In this document: piece by piece, positions 53,735-64,000 of the stretch
Numbering within the stretch: the first letter of the stretch is position 1
How the letters are laid out: every line of letters begins with the position of its first letter
Origin: Seminavis robusta
Lineage: Eukaryota; Bacillariophyta; Bacillariophyceae; Naviculales; Naviculaceae
Direction: 5' to 3'
Length of the DNA stretch: 64,000 nucleotides
Assembly (NCBI GenBank): GCA_903772945.1
Contig: CAICTM010000253.1
Coordinates: 1-64,000, forward strand
Notes under the pieces: generated by a model
What the model saw: the letters and a program-made list of their open reading frames with translations, nothing else
What the model was told of the DNA's origin: nothing
Databases searched by the model: none
Position numbers and translations under genes: made by a program

Positions 53735-54502
53735 TTCGCCCCCTGACAAGGGTCACAGAAGGCGCGACAGCAGTCGGACAAGGAGAACATATGATTTAAA
53801 GTGCGGGGCACTCTCATGAGATTTGGATGTAGACATGTGCATCGCACGATGGCAATCCTACAAGGGGATCAGGCCTTGTATGGGTGTATATACCTTATGT
53901 TCCAAGTCTGGTAGACTGTGCCGCCGTTGGCGGTAGCATGTTGGAGCCGTACAGTGCCATTGTCATTGACTCGGTCTATAGTGTAAGGACATTTGTACTT
54001 TGGCTGACCGTACTTGCGGTGCTGATACTGTTGAATCATCACGGTATCGTTGACATTGTATTGATGAGGGACACGCGTCGCGTTTTCCCTGTCGTTGTTT
54101 TGTTGGATTAGTCGTTGGCGACGTTCCTTAATGTACTTCCAGTTGGCTTCGAACCGGACGTTGCGAATCGCATCACGATTGAACACGAGCTGTGCGGGCG
54201 TCGCGCGCAAGGTGGTATGAATCGTGGCATTCATTGCAAAGCGAACCGCCGTGAGGACTCCATCCCAGGATCCATTCACAAGGTCGTCTTGGCACTTGAT
54301 GTTTTGAACAGCGATCAAGTTACGTATGGTTTGATGAGCACGCTCGACCATAGAGTTGGCTTGAGGGTTACGCGTAATGATGAACTTGCGACGAAGTCCA
54401 TATTCATCCCGGAGTGTCTTTTCGACCTCTGCGCGGAACTCGCGTCCTCTGTCCATGATAACCTCAGCAGGCCATGGATACCGAGTAAGCCACGTTTAAA
54501 AA

Positions 54503-54864
54503 AGAGAGAGATGAGAGGATTAGAAAGCTATGAAAACTAATCAACGAGAGAGATCACAATCAAAGGATCGTAGATCTGAACTCCGGGGAGACTGTAGAGT
54601 GTGATGAGTAGGTTGCGTAGCAATCCTACTCACTCCACGATCAAAAAACGGAACGCGTGGAAGATTCGTCTAGCATTTATCTAGTAGCGTGGAAGTACCA
54701 CGCTGGCTAAATATCTAGAGCGATGTTTCATCATCAACCTAGTATGACTAGAGCGGTCATTGAGAACCCTGTCTCAATAACTATTCACGAGAGACTCAGT
54801 CATGAGTCGAACTCAAACCCTATCTAGGATCGAGTCGCGAAAAGGCTAAGAGCCGTGTATTGCA
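54503..54864 (-). repeat. LTR fragment, copy B
   Basis: It matches LTR copy A from the GAGATTAGAAAGC region to the terminal TGCA but lacks the first part of the LTR. It separates the integrase end from unrelated sequence. Confidence 0.75.
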
Positions 54865-55870
54865 GTGGCTTCCTCCACTTTCTTCAATTTCATTCTCCCC
54901 TTTTAGCAGGGCTTCCAAGACGACTTTGTTACTATGGCGTCCTTGTTTGGTTGCCCCAGCCTTCCTTTTTTGGAATCATTTGGACCCTTTTCTCGGACCT
55001 ATGGATGCCCGTACCTGTTACAGTTGGTTACATATGAGTGACCTGTTTCCCCCCTTTTACTACGAACATATATTCATTGTTCGCTTACCTCCACTACTCT
55101 TATTAGTAGTACCATAACGAATTTAGCCCCATTCATATCCAACATTGTGTACTGCTTTTCTCCATTTTGGACACCCCTACTTATAGATTTAGTACCTAGG
55201 ACTCTTTCATTTGGGAAGGAATGGCTGAGCTGTTTTGGATTCCGGGGCTTGGGGAATAGCCTACAACTGCCCTTCTGTAATTACATCACAAAGTGCATCA
55301 ACTTGTAAGCCATGTATAGAAAGGGGAACGGAATTGGTAGAGGAATAGTGAACGCTTAGTTCAACATTCTGTAACCTTACGCCAATGACTTGTGCTGCAA
55401 TTGCATCTGTATATGCTGAGTCGATCGTCTTCAATTAGTAGGATAAGAGGTCTTGAATATTGCACAGCTGACCTCACAAAATGGGAAGGATCATTCCTCG
55501 GTGTTCTTGTACCCACCATACATAAGCGCAAGGTCAGTTGCCGATTGGTAACCTTACCATCGACTGACCTGGCAATTTTGTACCGACCTCGCTGTTTTCG
55601 CGCTACCCATTATGCGCTTCTTAAGATGTCTTTTGGAGAGGATATCCACTGTTGGAGGTCCTTGGAGAGGACTGTTGGTGTGGATCATTCCAATGTATCT
55701 AGGCTGAAGGCTATGTATGCTCTGGAACACATAGGCATGCCTCAGCTTTATACAAATTGTCACATGGCTGCAATGCTGTGTGTACTGATTGACTGTACAC
55801 GATCAAAAGCATTGTTCCATCCGACTAAACCAGCACAGCTGTGGCGCACCCATAGAGGCTCTCTATTGGT
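54865..55870. other. Unassigned 1-kb segment between element pieces
   Basis: A 162-codon plus frame (55392-55880) has no family resemblance and its end overlaps the gypsy piece. The segment is AT-rich and may be host DNA brought in by rearrangement. Confidence 0.35.
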
Positions 55871-56909
55871 AATTTCATAGGACTGCACAGTCTTGCGCAA
55901 CCCTTTCCAGATGTAGTGTTGACTGATGGTAAGTTCTGTGCGAGTCTCACCAGGATGCATCAGTACACCATGATACACATTCGACCAGCTTCTTCTGCAT
56001 GGCCTTAGGCAACAATCTTGTCGTCCTGACTACTGGTTCATAGGACTTTCCCCTCTGGGAAAGATTGTTTCTTGTAGCCGTTTGGCTTGTCCCTGAGAGT
56101 TTCTTGATATCGTTTCGTCCTTCTGGCGATGTTCGATCTGGGGGAACGAGAGAGGGAAGTCACTAGGAAAGTCCTCTTCACTGCGGCCATGAGCTCAGCA
56201 ATCTCGCTGGATTCCATTTGTTCTGAAGAACCTGTTGTTCGAGATGTTAGTCTCGACACCGCATCAGCGACGATGTTGTGTTCGCCTTGATGTACCGAAT
56301 ATTCGGGGCCATATTCTTCCAGAAATAAGGCGCCATCGCTTAACGCGATTGGTATTGAAATTCTTGCAGGTGAGATTCTGTGGTCCGTATTTACACATCT
56401 TCTGCCAGAAGAATGTTGGAACTCTTTTAGATTCTACGATACTGAGAAGTTCCTTCTCAGTTACCGTATAGCGTGTTTGAGCGGGATTGAGTTTCCTGCT
56501 GTAGAACGCGATAGGTTTCCCTTCTGGGAAATCACTGCACCCAGTTGCGTATCACTGCATCCGTGTGGATAACGATGTATCGTTGAAGTCAGGGTAAGCG
56601 AGCAAGGTTTCTTTGCTGATGATTTTCTTCATCTTGCGAAAGGCCTCGTCGTGTTCAGTTCCCATTTCCACTTCTTAGTTTTGGAAGTAAGAGTAGCGAG
56701 TGGTGCTAGTACATGTGATCTCTGATCCACATGTCTCGATAGTAGTTCACTAGTCCAATGAATCTACGAAGTTCCTTTCTATTCGTAGGAGGAGCGATAT
56801 TCTGGATCGCATCTATTTCTTGTTTCGGTTGGTTCCTTCTCGAGTAATCCAATAGCCTAAATACTCAAGTTCTCCTCTTGCGAAGAAGGACTTGGTAGCA
56901 TGATCTTAA

Positions 56910-57395
56910 GGAGGTACCACCCGCTTTTAGTCACGAGTCGGGATTCACAGCATTTTACTCGAGAAAATCGCGACAACAACAACAAATTAGCGATTTCGTT
57001 TTTCCTTTTTGGGACTGGCTGTTGTGCTTGTTGTACTCATATTTGACAGTACCTACCATTCAGTTAAATCTTCGAAACATAGTTGTTAAGAAGGAGTGAC
57101 TTGGCTGGACAGTTGCAGGGGTCTGGTCGATAGGTCTCAGTAGCAGCAGACTTAGCGGTCAATTTTCGACTGATTTCAGAGTTAACATTGAACTAAACAG
57201 TCTAAGCCCCAGGGACTCTCCAACTCGACGGGTACTCTTGTTTGTTATATTATAAGTACTCTTTGTATTGGTCAAAGCCTTAACAGAGGTCTTTATTCTA
57301 CTCAACTGATCAGTCCAATTCAGCGATTTTTTGTTGTTGTTGTCGCGATTTTACTTGTTAATCCCAACTCATGACTAAAAGCGGGTGGTACCTCC
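56910..57395. mobile_element. 486-bp MITE inserted in the gypsy element, TAA duplications
   Basis: The ends form an inverted repeat starting GGAGGTACCACCCGCTTTTA, 24 bp perfect and imperfect to about 90 bp, including a pair of CGCGACAACAACAACAA tracts. TAA flanks both ends (56907-56909 and 57396-57398). GG-start and TAA duplication match the Harbinger-like MITE at 34219. It is non-coding. Confidence 0.85.
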
Positions 57396-60117
57396 TAAGT
57401 CCGGCTTCTCGAAGCCTTTGGAGAACTTCATCTAACTTTTCAACGTGATCTGCTAGATCGCGTTAGTTAGGATGAGTAGATCATCAATGTATGCACGGAC
57501 ATTTCCAAGTGTGCATGAGTGTTCCCATCTTCTCTTGGAAGATGTCGGGACTATTGCATAGGCCCATTGGCAATCTCTGGTACTCGTATTTTCCCCATGG
57601 AAGAACGATGGTACAGAGTTGTTTCGAGTGAGGTGACAGCTCGATGTGATAGTATCCCATGTTCAAGTCAGACTAGTAGCGTACTTGAAACCATCTAGAT
57701 TCAGTAGCATGTCTTGTATCTTTGGGATCGGAAAGGTTTTGCTTAATCTTTTGTTCAGTTCCGGAAGTCAGAGATGAATCGTACAGATCCATCTTCTTGG
57801 AATGATAAATGTGGTGCCGCCCACTCGGAACGGTTTACCTTCTTGAGTACTCCTGCTCGCAGAGACGTTCAACCTCCATCTTAAGAGGTTGGTATGGACA
57901 CGTGGAATAGGATAAGCCCTAGCGTGATAGGGTTTAGCTCAGGGAGAAGTCTACTTCGTAGTGTCCATCTGCCACTTTCCTAAAGTACCATCGAATAGGT
58001 CAGAGTACTTCGTTAAGGATGAAGCTGTTCTTCTCTTCCTTATTAACTGTTTTTGATTTGGCAAACCTGCCTTAAGTCAGCTTGTTCGTATTCGCATCAA
58101 GAAATCTTCTTGAACGATCTGCATGTCATCGACAGCTGTAGGATCAGGAATGAAGAAGTTTCTTCTTCATTGGTTCGCTATCTTTATAGGAATAGATATG
58201 CCGTCCATTCCACTGACATGGTAGTGAAACGAACTTAATCCTAGATCAGAGAGAATGTCGCGACCTATGATCATGTCATACGCCCCCAAGCTCTTGGTGA
58301 CGTGTAAATCCCATTCGATAATCCTATCGTCATGGAACTCAGGAATCATAGCTAAAGGCACCCTTGCACTTCGTGCTGGTGTTTAATTCCTTTACAGGGT
58401 AGTCCATAGTGTTTGGAGCCCCCATGATCCTTCATGGTTAATTCTTAGCATGAGTTTGAGCAATCAAGTTCCGGATGCTCCTGTATCCAGTAAGCAACGG
58501 AGTGTAACGGTTTTTGTTTCCCTTTTTCTCGTCTGTTAAATTCTAACATAGACCATAGTTTTGAGGTCTCTTGCTTGCGACGTTGACGAGGTGGTTGGCC
58601 ACGGACGAGGTTAACAATGCTGGATAGATCGTCAGAATCTAGTTGAGCAGCTTCTAGGCAATTATCTAATTTGCCGTTGACTTCCTCAGTTGCAAAAAAT
58701 TCTTGTTTACTAGTTAGTGAGATATCTTCATCATTAGGTATGAGAAATTGGAACATGGTTCCTTTGAATCATCATCCTGGCCTAATTCCTCAGACGAGAT
58801 TTCTCCTTCGATGATTGAAATCGAAGTCGGCAAGAGCCTTGTCGACTGCGGCCATCTTCTTGTCCATCATGTTGAGGGACCGACAGAGGAGTATCCTCTC
58901 GTCAGAGTCATCGACTTGCGTTGGCAACATGGTTGCATTCGCTTTTTTCTTGCGATCAGCCTTGGCTGACCGCAGCAGTGGAGACTTTCTTCATAAGGAC
59001 AGAAAGTTCCTTCTTGGTGTTAGGACTTTGGCATCGTCAGACTTACGTTTCCAAGTCTTGTTCTTGTTGTACGCTGGTTATCGTTTCAACAGACGAGACT
59101 TGGCTTGAATTCTTCAGAGTCATGCACAGCAGTATTGTGAGTGCTGGACTCGTGGTAGTCACACCACTTTCTTCGTTCTTGGAGGAGTTTGTTGTTGCGG
59201 CTAGACTTGTACTTCTTGCTGCTGTTCTTCTTCGAAGTAGCTTGCTTGGCATCGCTGCCTTTGTCAAAGTCTTCAGCAGATTCCATGCGCTCACAGAATC
59301 CAATGAGAGCCGTCATCTTGGCAGTGAAAGGATCGAAGTTGTGTTCGTCCATCTTGCGCATCCAGGAACGAGGAATGCATGACAGATGATGTCAATGAAT
59401 TCGTCCTGGTTCAATGTTGATTGGCACCGAAGGTGGCAAACTGGAAGTTCATCGGTGGTCATCCGAGTGAGGTTGTGATGTAGGCCGAGTTGTCATCTCG
59501 TAGGCTTCGCATCTTCGACGCATGAAGCGTTTCTGTTTTTCGAGAGCCTGTATGTTCGATGATTCCAAAGGTATGTCACATCGCTTAGAGCAGGTTCTGC
59601 TGCACCGTCCCATGCAGCTTGGACACGAGCTTGGATTGGACTTCGGTTTCTCCAGAAGTCACGTCGCGTGGAGCAATGCATTCACAGCAATTTGGCGAAG
59701 GGCGTTATGACGCACAGCACGACTGCCTGCACACACAGCTTCGTAGGCACTCTTTGCAGAGCTGGAAGTCATCTCCTTGAAAAGACGATGTTTGTCGTCG
59801 GCACAGCAAAGTTGAGTCCAACGAAGACCTTCTCCATATTCGTGGCCACTTGATGGTCTCACGTGGAGTGTTGGAGCCATTGATGATGGTACCTTGAAAG
59901 TGTACTTGGCACTATTTGCGTCTGCAGGAATGGTGCAAGTTTGTAGGTGGTTGCACGAGTATCGTCGACTCGGCTTCTTCGTCGTTGTCCACAAGAGGAA
60001 GAATGTGGTTGTCACGCAACTGTTTCTCGAAGTTGGTGGACGCATGCTTTCCTTGAGCAATCTTCATGTGAAGGAATAGGTTGAGGGTAGCTGAAAGCTA
60101 TTGTGTTGTTAACAAAA

Positions 60118-60538
60118 TGCACTACGCTAAAAGCTAGTGTAAAGAATCTTTCGAATGTTTTGAGTTTGAGAGAATGAAAGTTATGAGAGAGATTAGAAAG
60201 CTACGAAACTAATCCACGAGAGAGATCGTTGGAAGCTCATTGAAGTTGGTCTCCCGGGAGGCCTCGAAGTGTGATATCGTAGTTATGGTAATAACTCTAT
60301 GTACTCCACGGTCCATTTCCGAACACGTGGAAACTTCAGCTAGTAGCTGTTCTAGTAGCGTGGAAGCTTTCCACGCTGGCTAAATATCTAGAGCGATGTT
60401 TCATCGTCAACCTAGTATGACTAACAGTCATGAGAATCCTGTCTCAATGACTATTCGCGAAAGGACTACGTCATGAGTCGAACTCAAACCCTACTACTAG
60501 GATCGAGTCGCGAATAAGGCTAAGAGCGCTGTATTGCA
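60118..60538 (-). repeat. LTR, copy C
   Basis: 421 bp, TGCACTACG to GTATTGCA. The 55 bases to its left (GGTTGAGGGTAGCTGAAAGC and following) are the leader between LTR and gag; they recur beside copy D. Confidence 0.8.
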
Positions 60539-61529
60539 GTCTCCATGCGGTTGGTTCATCTGGTTTTGATCAGCCTGAACAACCATCCAAGGACACACAG
60601 GAAATTTTCTTGGAGCAAAGTCACAAAAATCTCATAATTTAATTGAGAGCAAATTGGCTCCGACAACTGTGTTCAACTGAGAAACTCATCAATAGTCAAA
60701 CATCTCACGTTTATTTCGTAAGCAACAACAGCAAGAGCCTAAGCACGGATGATTCCCATAGGGGATGAAAAAGCGAAAACCAGCAACCAAGAAGAGCTCA
60801 AAAAGTTACAAATACATGTACTCCCACCACAGAGGCGGTCTGCGATGCCTGCGACAAACAGCTAGAGTACTGCAGCCGTAGCCTCAACACCTCGTGGACC
60901 CCCCTTGTATGGTACCATCTCCACAGTGCTGGACCTACTCTAGCCAGGTCCTAGTTCTTAAGAAGGTCTAAGAGCCCCCCCCCTCCTCCGCGGCAGGACA
61001 ATAACACCCATAGTGACATCCCACGCCTGAACCACAACGTCGAGCACAAAGTCCAAAACGAAGTCCCACTCCCAAATCCCAAACCAACACCTGGACACCA
61101 ACTGCTGGACCAAATACAATCATTCGGATTGACCTGCTGCAGCTTAAAACTGAACATTCTACCGGTGCTGTTTGAATTTTTTTACCTCGGCAGTCTACTA
61201 TGGATTCGGGTTGAACTATCCTTTCCTATGCTCAGAAGCGGATTTCCCAACCTGGGAAGGAGATTTTCCTTCCACGTACATAGGTTGTATACGTTTCTAT
61301 GTGAGGATTAATCGGCGCGCCAGTCGAACCTTTAGTTTGTCTCAAGAAACGGTCGGAGTCCTATCTGACAACACTGTCCATTAAATAAAGCTCAAGGAAA
61401 GTTCCCTTCAGAGGGTCGGAAATCTGCTTTGTGGGGTGGGAAATCAGCTTCGGAGCAAGGGAAAGGACAGTTCAATCCGAATCCGTATCCGTAGTATCTG
61501 CCTGAGCCCTCTAACCCTTTTTTTGTATT

Positions 61530-61602
61530 TCCTATTTCCTATATTATATTCCTATATCCTATTTTCTGTTTTCTATTTCCTATTTCCTATTTCCTATTTC
61601 CT
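61530..61602. repeat. TTTCCTA microsatellite
   Basis: Imperfect then regular repeats of TTTCCTA. Confidence 0.8.
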
Positions 61603-61779
61603 GTTCGGGTGGAGCCAAAATATAGGGATAGAGATAGTCGTAAGCCAACAAAAACTGGAAATTGAAGGTTTACAAATTTAGGGGTAGGAATATATCATGA
61701 TCATTCAAGGTTAGTGCACTCAAACAATAAGCCAGCAGAAGCTACAAAAGTTACAGGTACATACGGGAGTGACAGCTGT

Positions 61780-61932
61780 AAAATTATGGTTAGCGGGCGG
61801 CAACACACGACAAGTCGGGTTGTTGTCGCCAGGGCTAGCTTCAATAAAAAAGAAGGTTATAATGAGGGAATATACCGGGCGGCAACACACAACGAAGTCG
61901 GTGTTGTGGCCAGGGCTACTTGAAAGAAGGGT
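61780..61932. repeat. Two tandem units of about 85 bp at the gap edge
   Basis: GGGCGGCAACACAC followed by AAGTCGG and CCAGGGCTA occurs near 61796 and again near 61880; the second unit runs into the run of N. Confidence 0.7.
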
Positions 61933-61957
61933 NNNNNNNNNNNNNNNNNNNNNNNNN
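61933..61957. other. Assembly gap (25 N)
   Basis: Undetermined bases, probably a placeholder of unknown true length since a tandem repeat lies on its left and LTR-element sequence on its right. Confidence 0.95.
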
Positions 61958-62073
61958 AGGAATGATTGGTTTGTCGCGCAGCTTAGACTCGAAGCTGGTG
62001 TATGCTCTTTGGCAATCTTCATGGTGAGGAATAGGTTGAGGGTAGCTGAAAGCTATTGTGTTTGTTAACAAAA

Positions 62074-62490
62074 TGCACTACGCTAAAAGCTAGTGTAAAG
62101 ATCTTTCGAGTGTTTTGAGTTTGAGAGAATGAAATTATGAGAGAGATTAGAAAGCTATGAAAACTAATCAACGAGAGAGATCACAATCAAAGGATCGTAG
62201 ATCTGAACTCCCGCGAGACTGTAGAGTGTGATAGGTAGGTTGCGTAGCAATCCTACTCACTCCACGATCCAAAAACGGAACGCGTGGAAGATTCGTCAGC
62301 TTTATCTAGTAGCGTGGAAGTACTCCACGCTGGCTAAATATCTAGAGCGATGTTTCATCATCAACCTAGTATGACTAGAGCGTATTGAGAACCTGTCTCA
62401 ATGACATATTCACGAGAGACTCAGTCATGAGTCGAACTCAAACCCTATCTAGGATCGAGTCGCGAATAAGGCTAAGAGCCGTGTATTTCA
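62074..62490 (-). repeat. LTR, copy D
   Basis: 417 bp, same family as copies A and C, preceded on its left by element leader sequence, so it acts as the 5' LTR of a copy whose body is lost at the gap. Confidence 0.8.
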
Positions 62491-62493
62491 GTG

Positions 62494-64000
62494 TTCTCCA
62501 CGCTGGCTAATTCTAGAGCGATGTTTCATATCAACCTAGTATGACTAGCGCGGTCATAGAGAACCCTGTCTCAAATGGACTATTCACGAGAGACTTCAGT
62601 CATGAGTCGAACTCAAACCCTATCTAGGATCGAGTCGCGAATAAGGCTAAGAGCGTGTATTGCATTCGCCCCCTGCAAGGGTCACAGAAGGCGCGACAGC
62701 AGTCGGCAGGACGAACATATGATTTTAAATTGCGGGGCACTTCTCTGAGATTGCGATGTAGACATTCGTTCGCGTCGCACGAGATGGCAATCCTTTACAA
62801 GGGATCAGGCCTTGTTATGGGTGTAATACCTTATTTCCAGTCCGGTAGACTGTCCGCCATTGGCAGGTGCATGTTGGAGCCGTACATGCCATTGTCATTG
62901 ACTCCGTCTATAGTGTAAGGACCTTTGTCTTTGGCTGACCTACTTGCGGTTCTGATACTGTGTAATCATCACGGTATCGTTGATATTGTATTATGAGGGA
63001 CACGCGTCGCGTTTTCCCTGTCGTTGTTTTGTGGATTAGTCGTTGGCGACGTTCCTTAATGTACTTACAGTTGGCTTCGAACGGACGTTGTGAATCGCGT
63101 CCGATTGAACACGAGCTGGCGGGCGTTGCACGCAAGTGTGTATGAATCGTGGCATCATTGCAAAGCGAACCGACGTGAGGACTCCATCCCAGGATCCTTC
63201 ACGAGGTCGCTTGGCACTTGATGTTTTGACAGCGATCAAGTTACGTATGGTTTGATGAGCACGCTCGACCATGATGTTGGTTGAGGGTTACGCGTGGTAG
63301 AACTTGGACGAAGTCCGTTCATCCCGGAGTGTCTTTTTGACACTCTGCGCGGAACTCCGTCCTCTATCCATGATAACTCAGCAGGCCATGGATACCGAGT
63401 AAGCCACGGTTGTTCTAGGACGATGGCTACTTCGTCTGCTGCTTGGAGCAGATCTCTGCAATCTCGAACCATCCGGTTACGGGATCAATCATTGTCAAGC
63501 AATGAAATGTGCAGGAATTCTTTTTCTTAGGATCCCCGACGTTGTAAGGGCCTATCAGGTCAATACATAGTCTTTCCCAAGGGATTCCTCGCAGTCTTTG
63601 GAGCATCAATCCCAGCTTACGCGTCTTGGGTTTTGTTCATCTGGCACTTTGGCAAGCTGACATCGGCCTGCACAGTCTTGCGCACCTTTCCAGGTGTAGT
63701 GTTGGCTGATGGTTAGTTCTGTGCGAGTCTCGCCAGGATGCATCAGCACACCATGGTACCATTCACTAGCTTTTCTGCATAGTTTAGTAGACGATTTTAT
63801 CGTCCTTACTACTAAGTCGTAGGACTATCCCCTCTGGGGAAAGATTGTTCTTGTAGTCGTTTGGCTTGTCCCTGAGGAGCTTCTTGATATCGTTGTCGTC
63901 TTCTGCGATGTTCGATCTCGGGGAACGAGAGAGGGAACTCGCTAGGGAATCCTCTTCATCTGCAGCCATGATCAGCGATCTCGCTGGCGTCCATTGTTCT
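62494..64000 (-). mobile_element. Second Ty3/gypsy fossil, runs off the window
   Basis: It begins with a partial LTR (62494-62664) and continues with integrase-coding pieces on the minus strand, including ERLCIDLIGPYNVGDPKKK near 63560, the integrase core start. It is closely similar to 53735-54480 and to 55880-56250 of the first copy. It is broken in many places. The remainder lies beyond the window. Confidence 0.8.

Larger units (their letters stand above)
53307..60538 (-). mobile_element. Ty3/gypsy LTR retrotransposon fossil, interrupted
   Basis: The element reads on the minus strand. LTRs: 60118-60538 (5' in element sense) and 53307-53734 (3'). Between them, gag-like sequence with basic and zinc-knuckle-type character lies at about 58445-60060, protease-like sequence (RDILSDLGLSSF) near 58250, reverse transcriptase (MNMGYYHIELSP) near 57400-57850, RNase H-like pieces near 56280-56700, an integrase start near 55900 and an integrase end at 53869-54497. 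An LTR fragment and foreign sequence (54503-55870) and a MITE (56910-57395) are inserted. It is heavily broken, with well over ten breaks, yet the two LTRs are still very similar. Whether both ends belong to one insertion is inferred. Confidence 0.8.
60539..62073. other. Spacer between gypsy copies, with assembly gap
   Basis: No gene was recognised. The last 100 bases (61985-62073) are gypsy leader sequence like that at 60060-60117. Confidence 0.5.

Noticed and set aside
59522-60079. Plus-strand frames in the gypsy gag area
   Set aside because: Shadows of the minus-strand element.

Overview
The window looks like nuclear DNA of a diatom, most likely a pennate one. Evidence: introns are short (50-115 bp, GT-AG); a carotenoid oxygenase carries a presequence of the kind used for secondary plastids; several proteins look like the uncharacterised families common in stramenopile genomes; and intergenic DNA is full of short palindromic words (CTAG, GTAC, CCGG). 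No rRNA, tRNA, CRISPR array or bacterial-style operon was recognised. Everything below comes from reading the sequence; no database search was run.

Layout. 1-2.3 kb is a retroelement fossil with a repeated tail. From 2.6 to 33.7 kb lies a gene-rich block: a NIPA-like membrane protein fused to a very long repetitive tail (2638-6463); two small unknown genes (7446-7928, 8538-9092); a four-exon secreted trypsin-type protease (10879-12008, minus) divergent from a large four-exon gene with a possible PP1-docking motif (12307-16187); an IQ/coiled-coil protein (17054-18025); two close paralogues of an unnamed family (18584-19198 minus, 28304-28927 plus); a LSDAT (SLOG)-SLATT-SLATT protein (21322-23889), the most unusual gene here; a small membrane protein (24518-24751); a SulP/SLC26-type transporter (25364-27057); a second IQ protein (29406-30692); and a plastid-type carotenoid cleavage oxygenase (31987-33729).

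From about 34 kb mobile DNA dominates. A 0.9-kb Harbinger-like MITE with TAA target duplications (34219-35115) is followed by a 300-bp CCAA microsatellite, a decayed kinase-like gene (36846-38562), the tail of a reverse-transcriptase element and a tyrosine-recombinase fossil. Host genes reappear as islands: a TPR-like protein (42741-43520) and a CRAL-TRIO protein (48023-49115). Between them sit a second TIR element built from AGCGTTT words (43844-44551) and a 2.2-kb TIR element with TACGTATAAC arrays and a FAR1-like domain (44660-46907).

50-53.2 kb holds a Harbinger transposase and its convergent partner gene, both inactive. From 53.3 kb to the end are at least two Ty3/gypsy fossils of one LTR family on the minus strand, one of which has been invaded by a further TAA-flanked MITE (56910-57395). 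A 25-base run of N lies beside these repeats, so the assembly there is doubtful.

The host genes are individually transcribed and do not form an obvious pathway. The LSDAT-SLATT protein, the SulP transporter, the small membrane protein and the NIPA-like protein are all membrane proteins, but nothing in the sequence ties them together.
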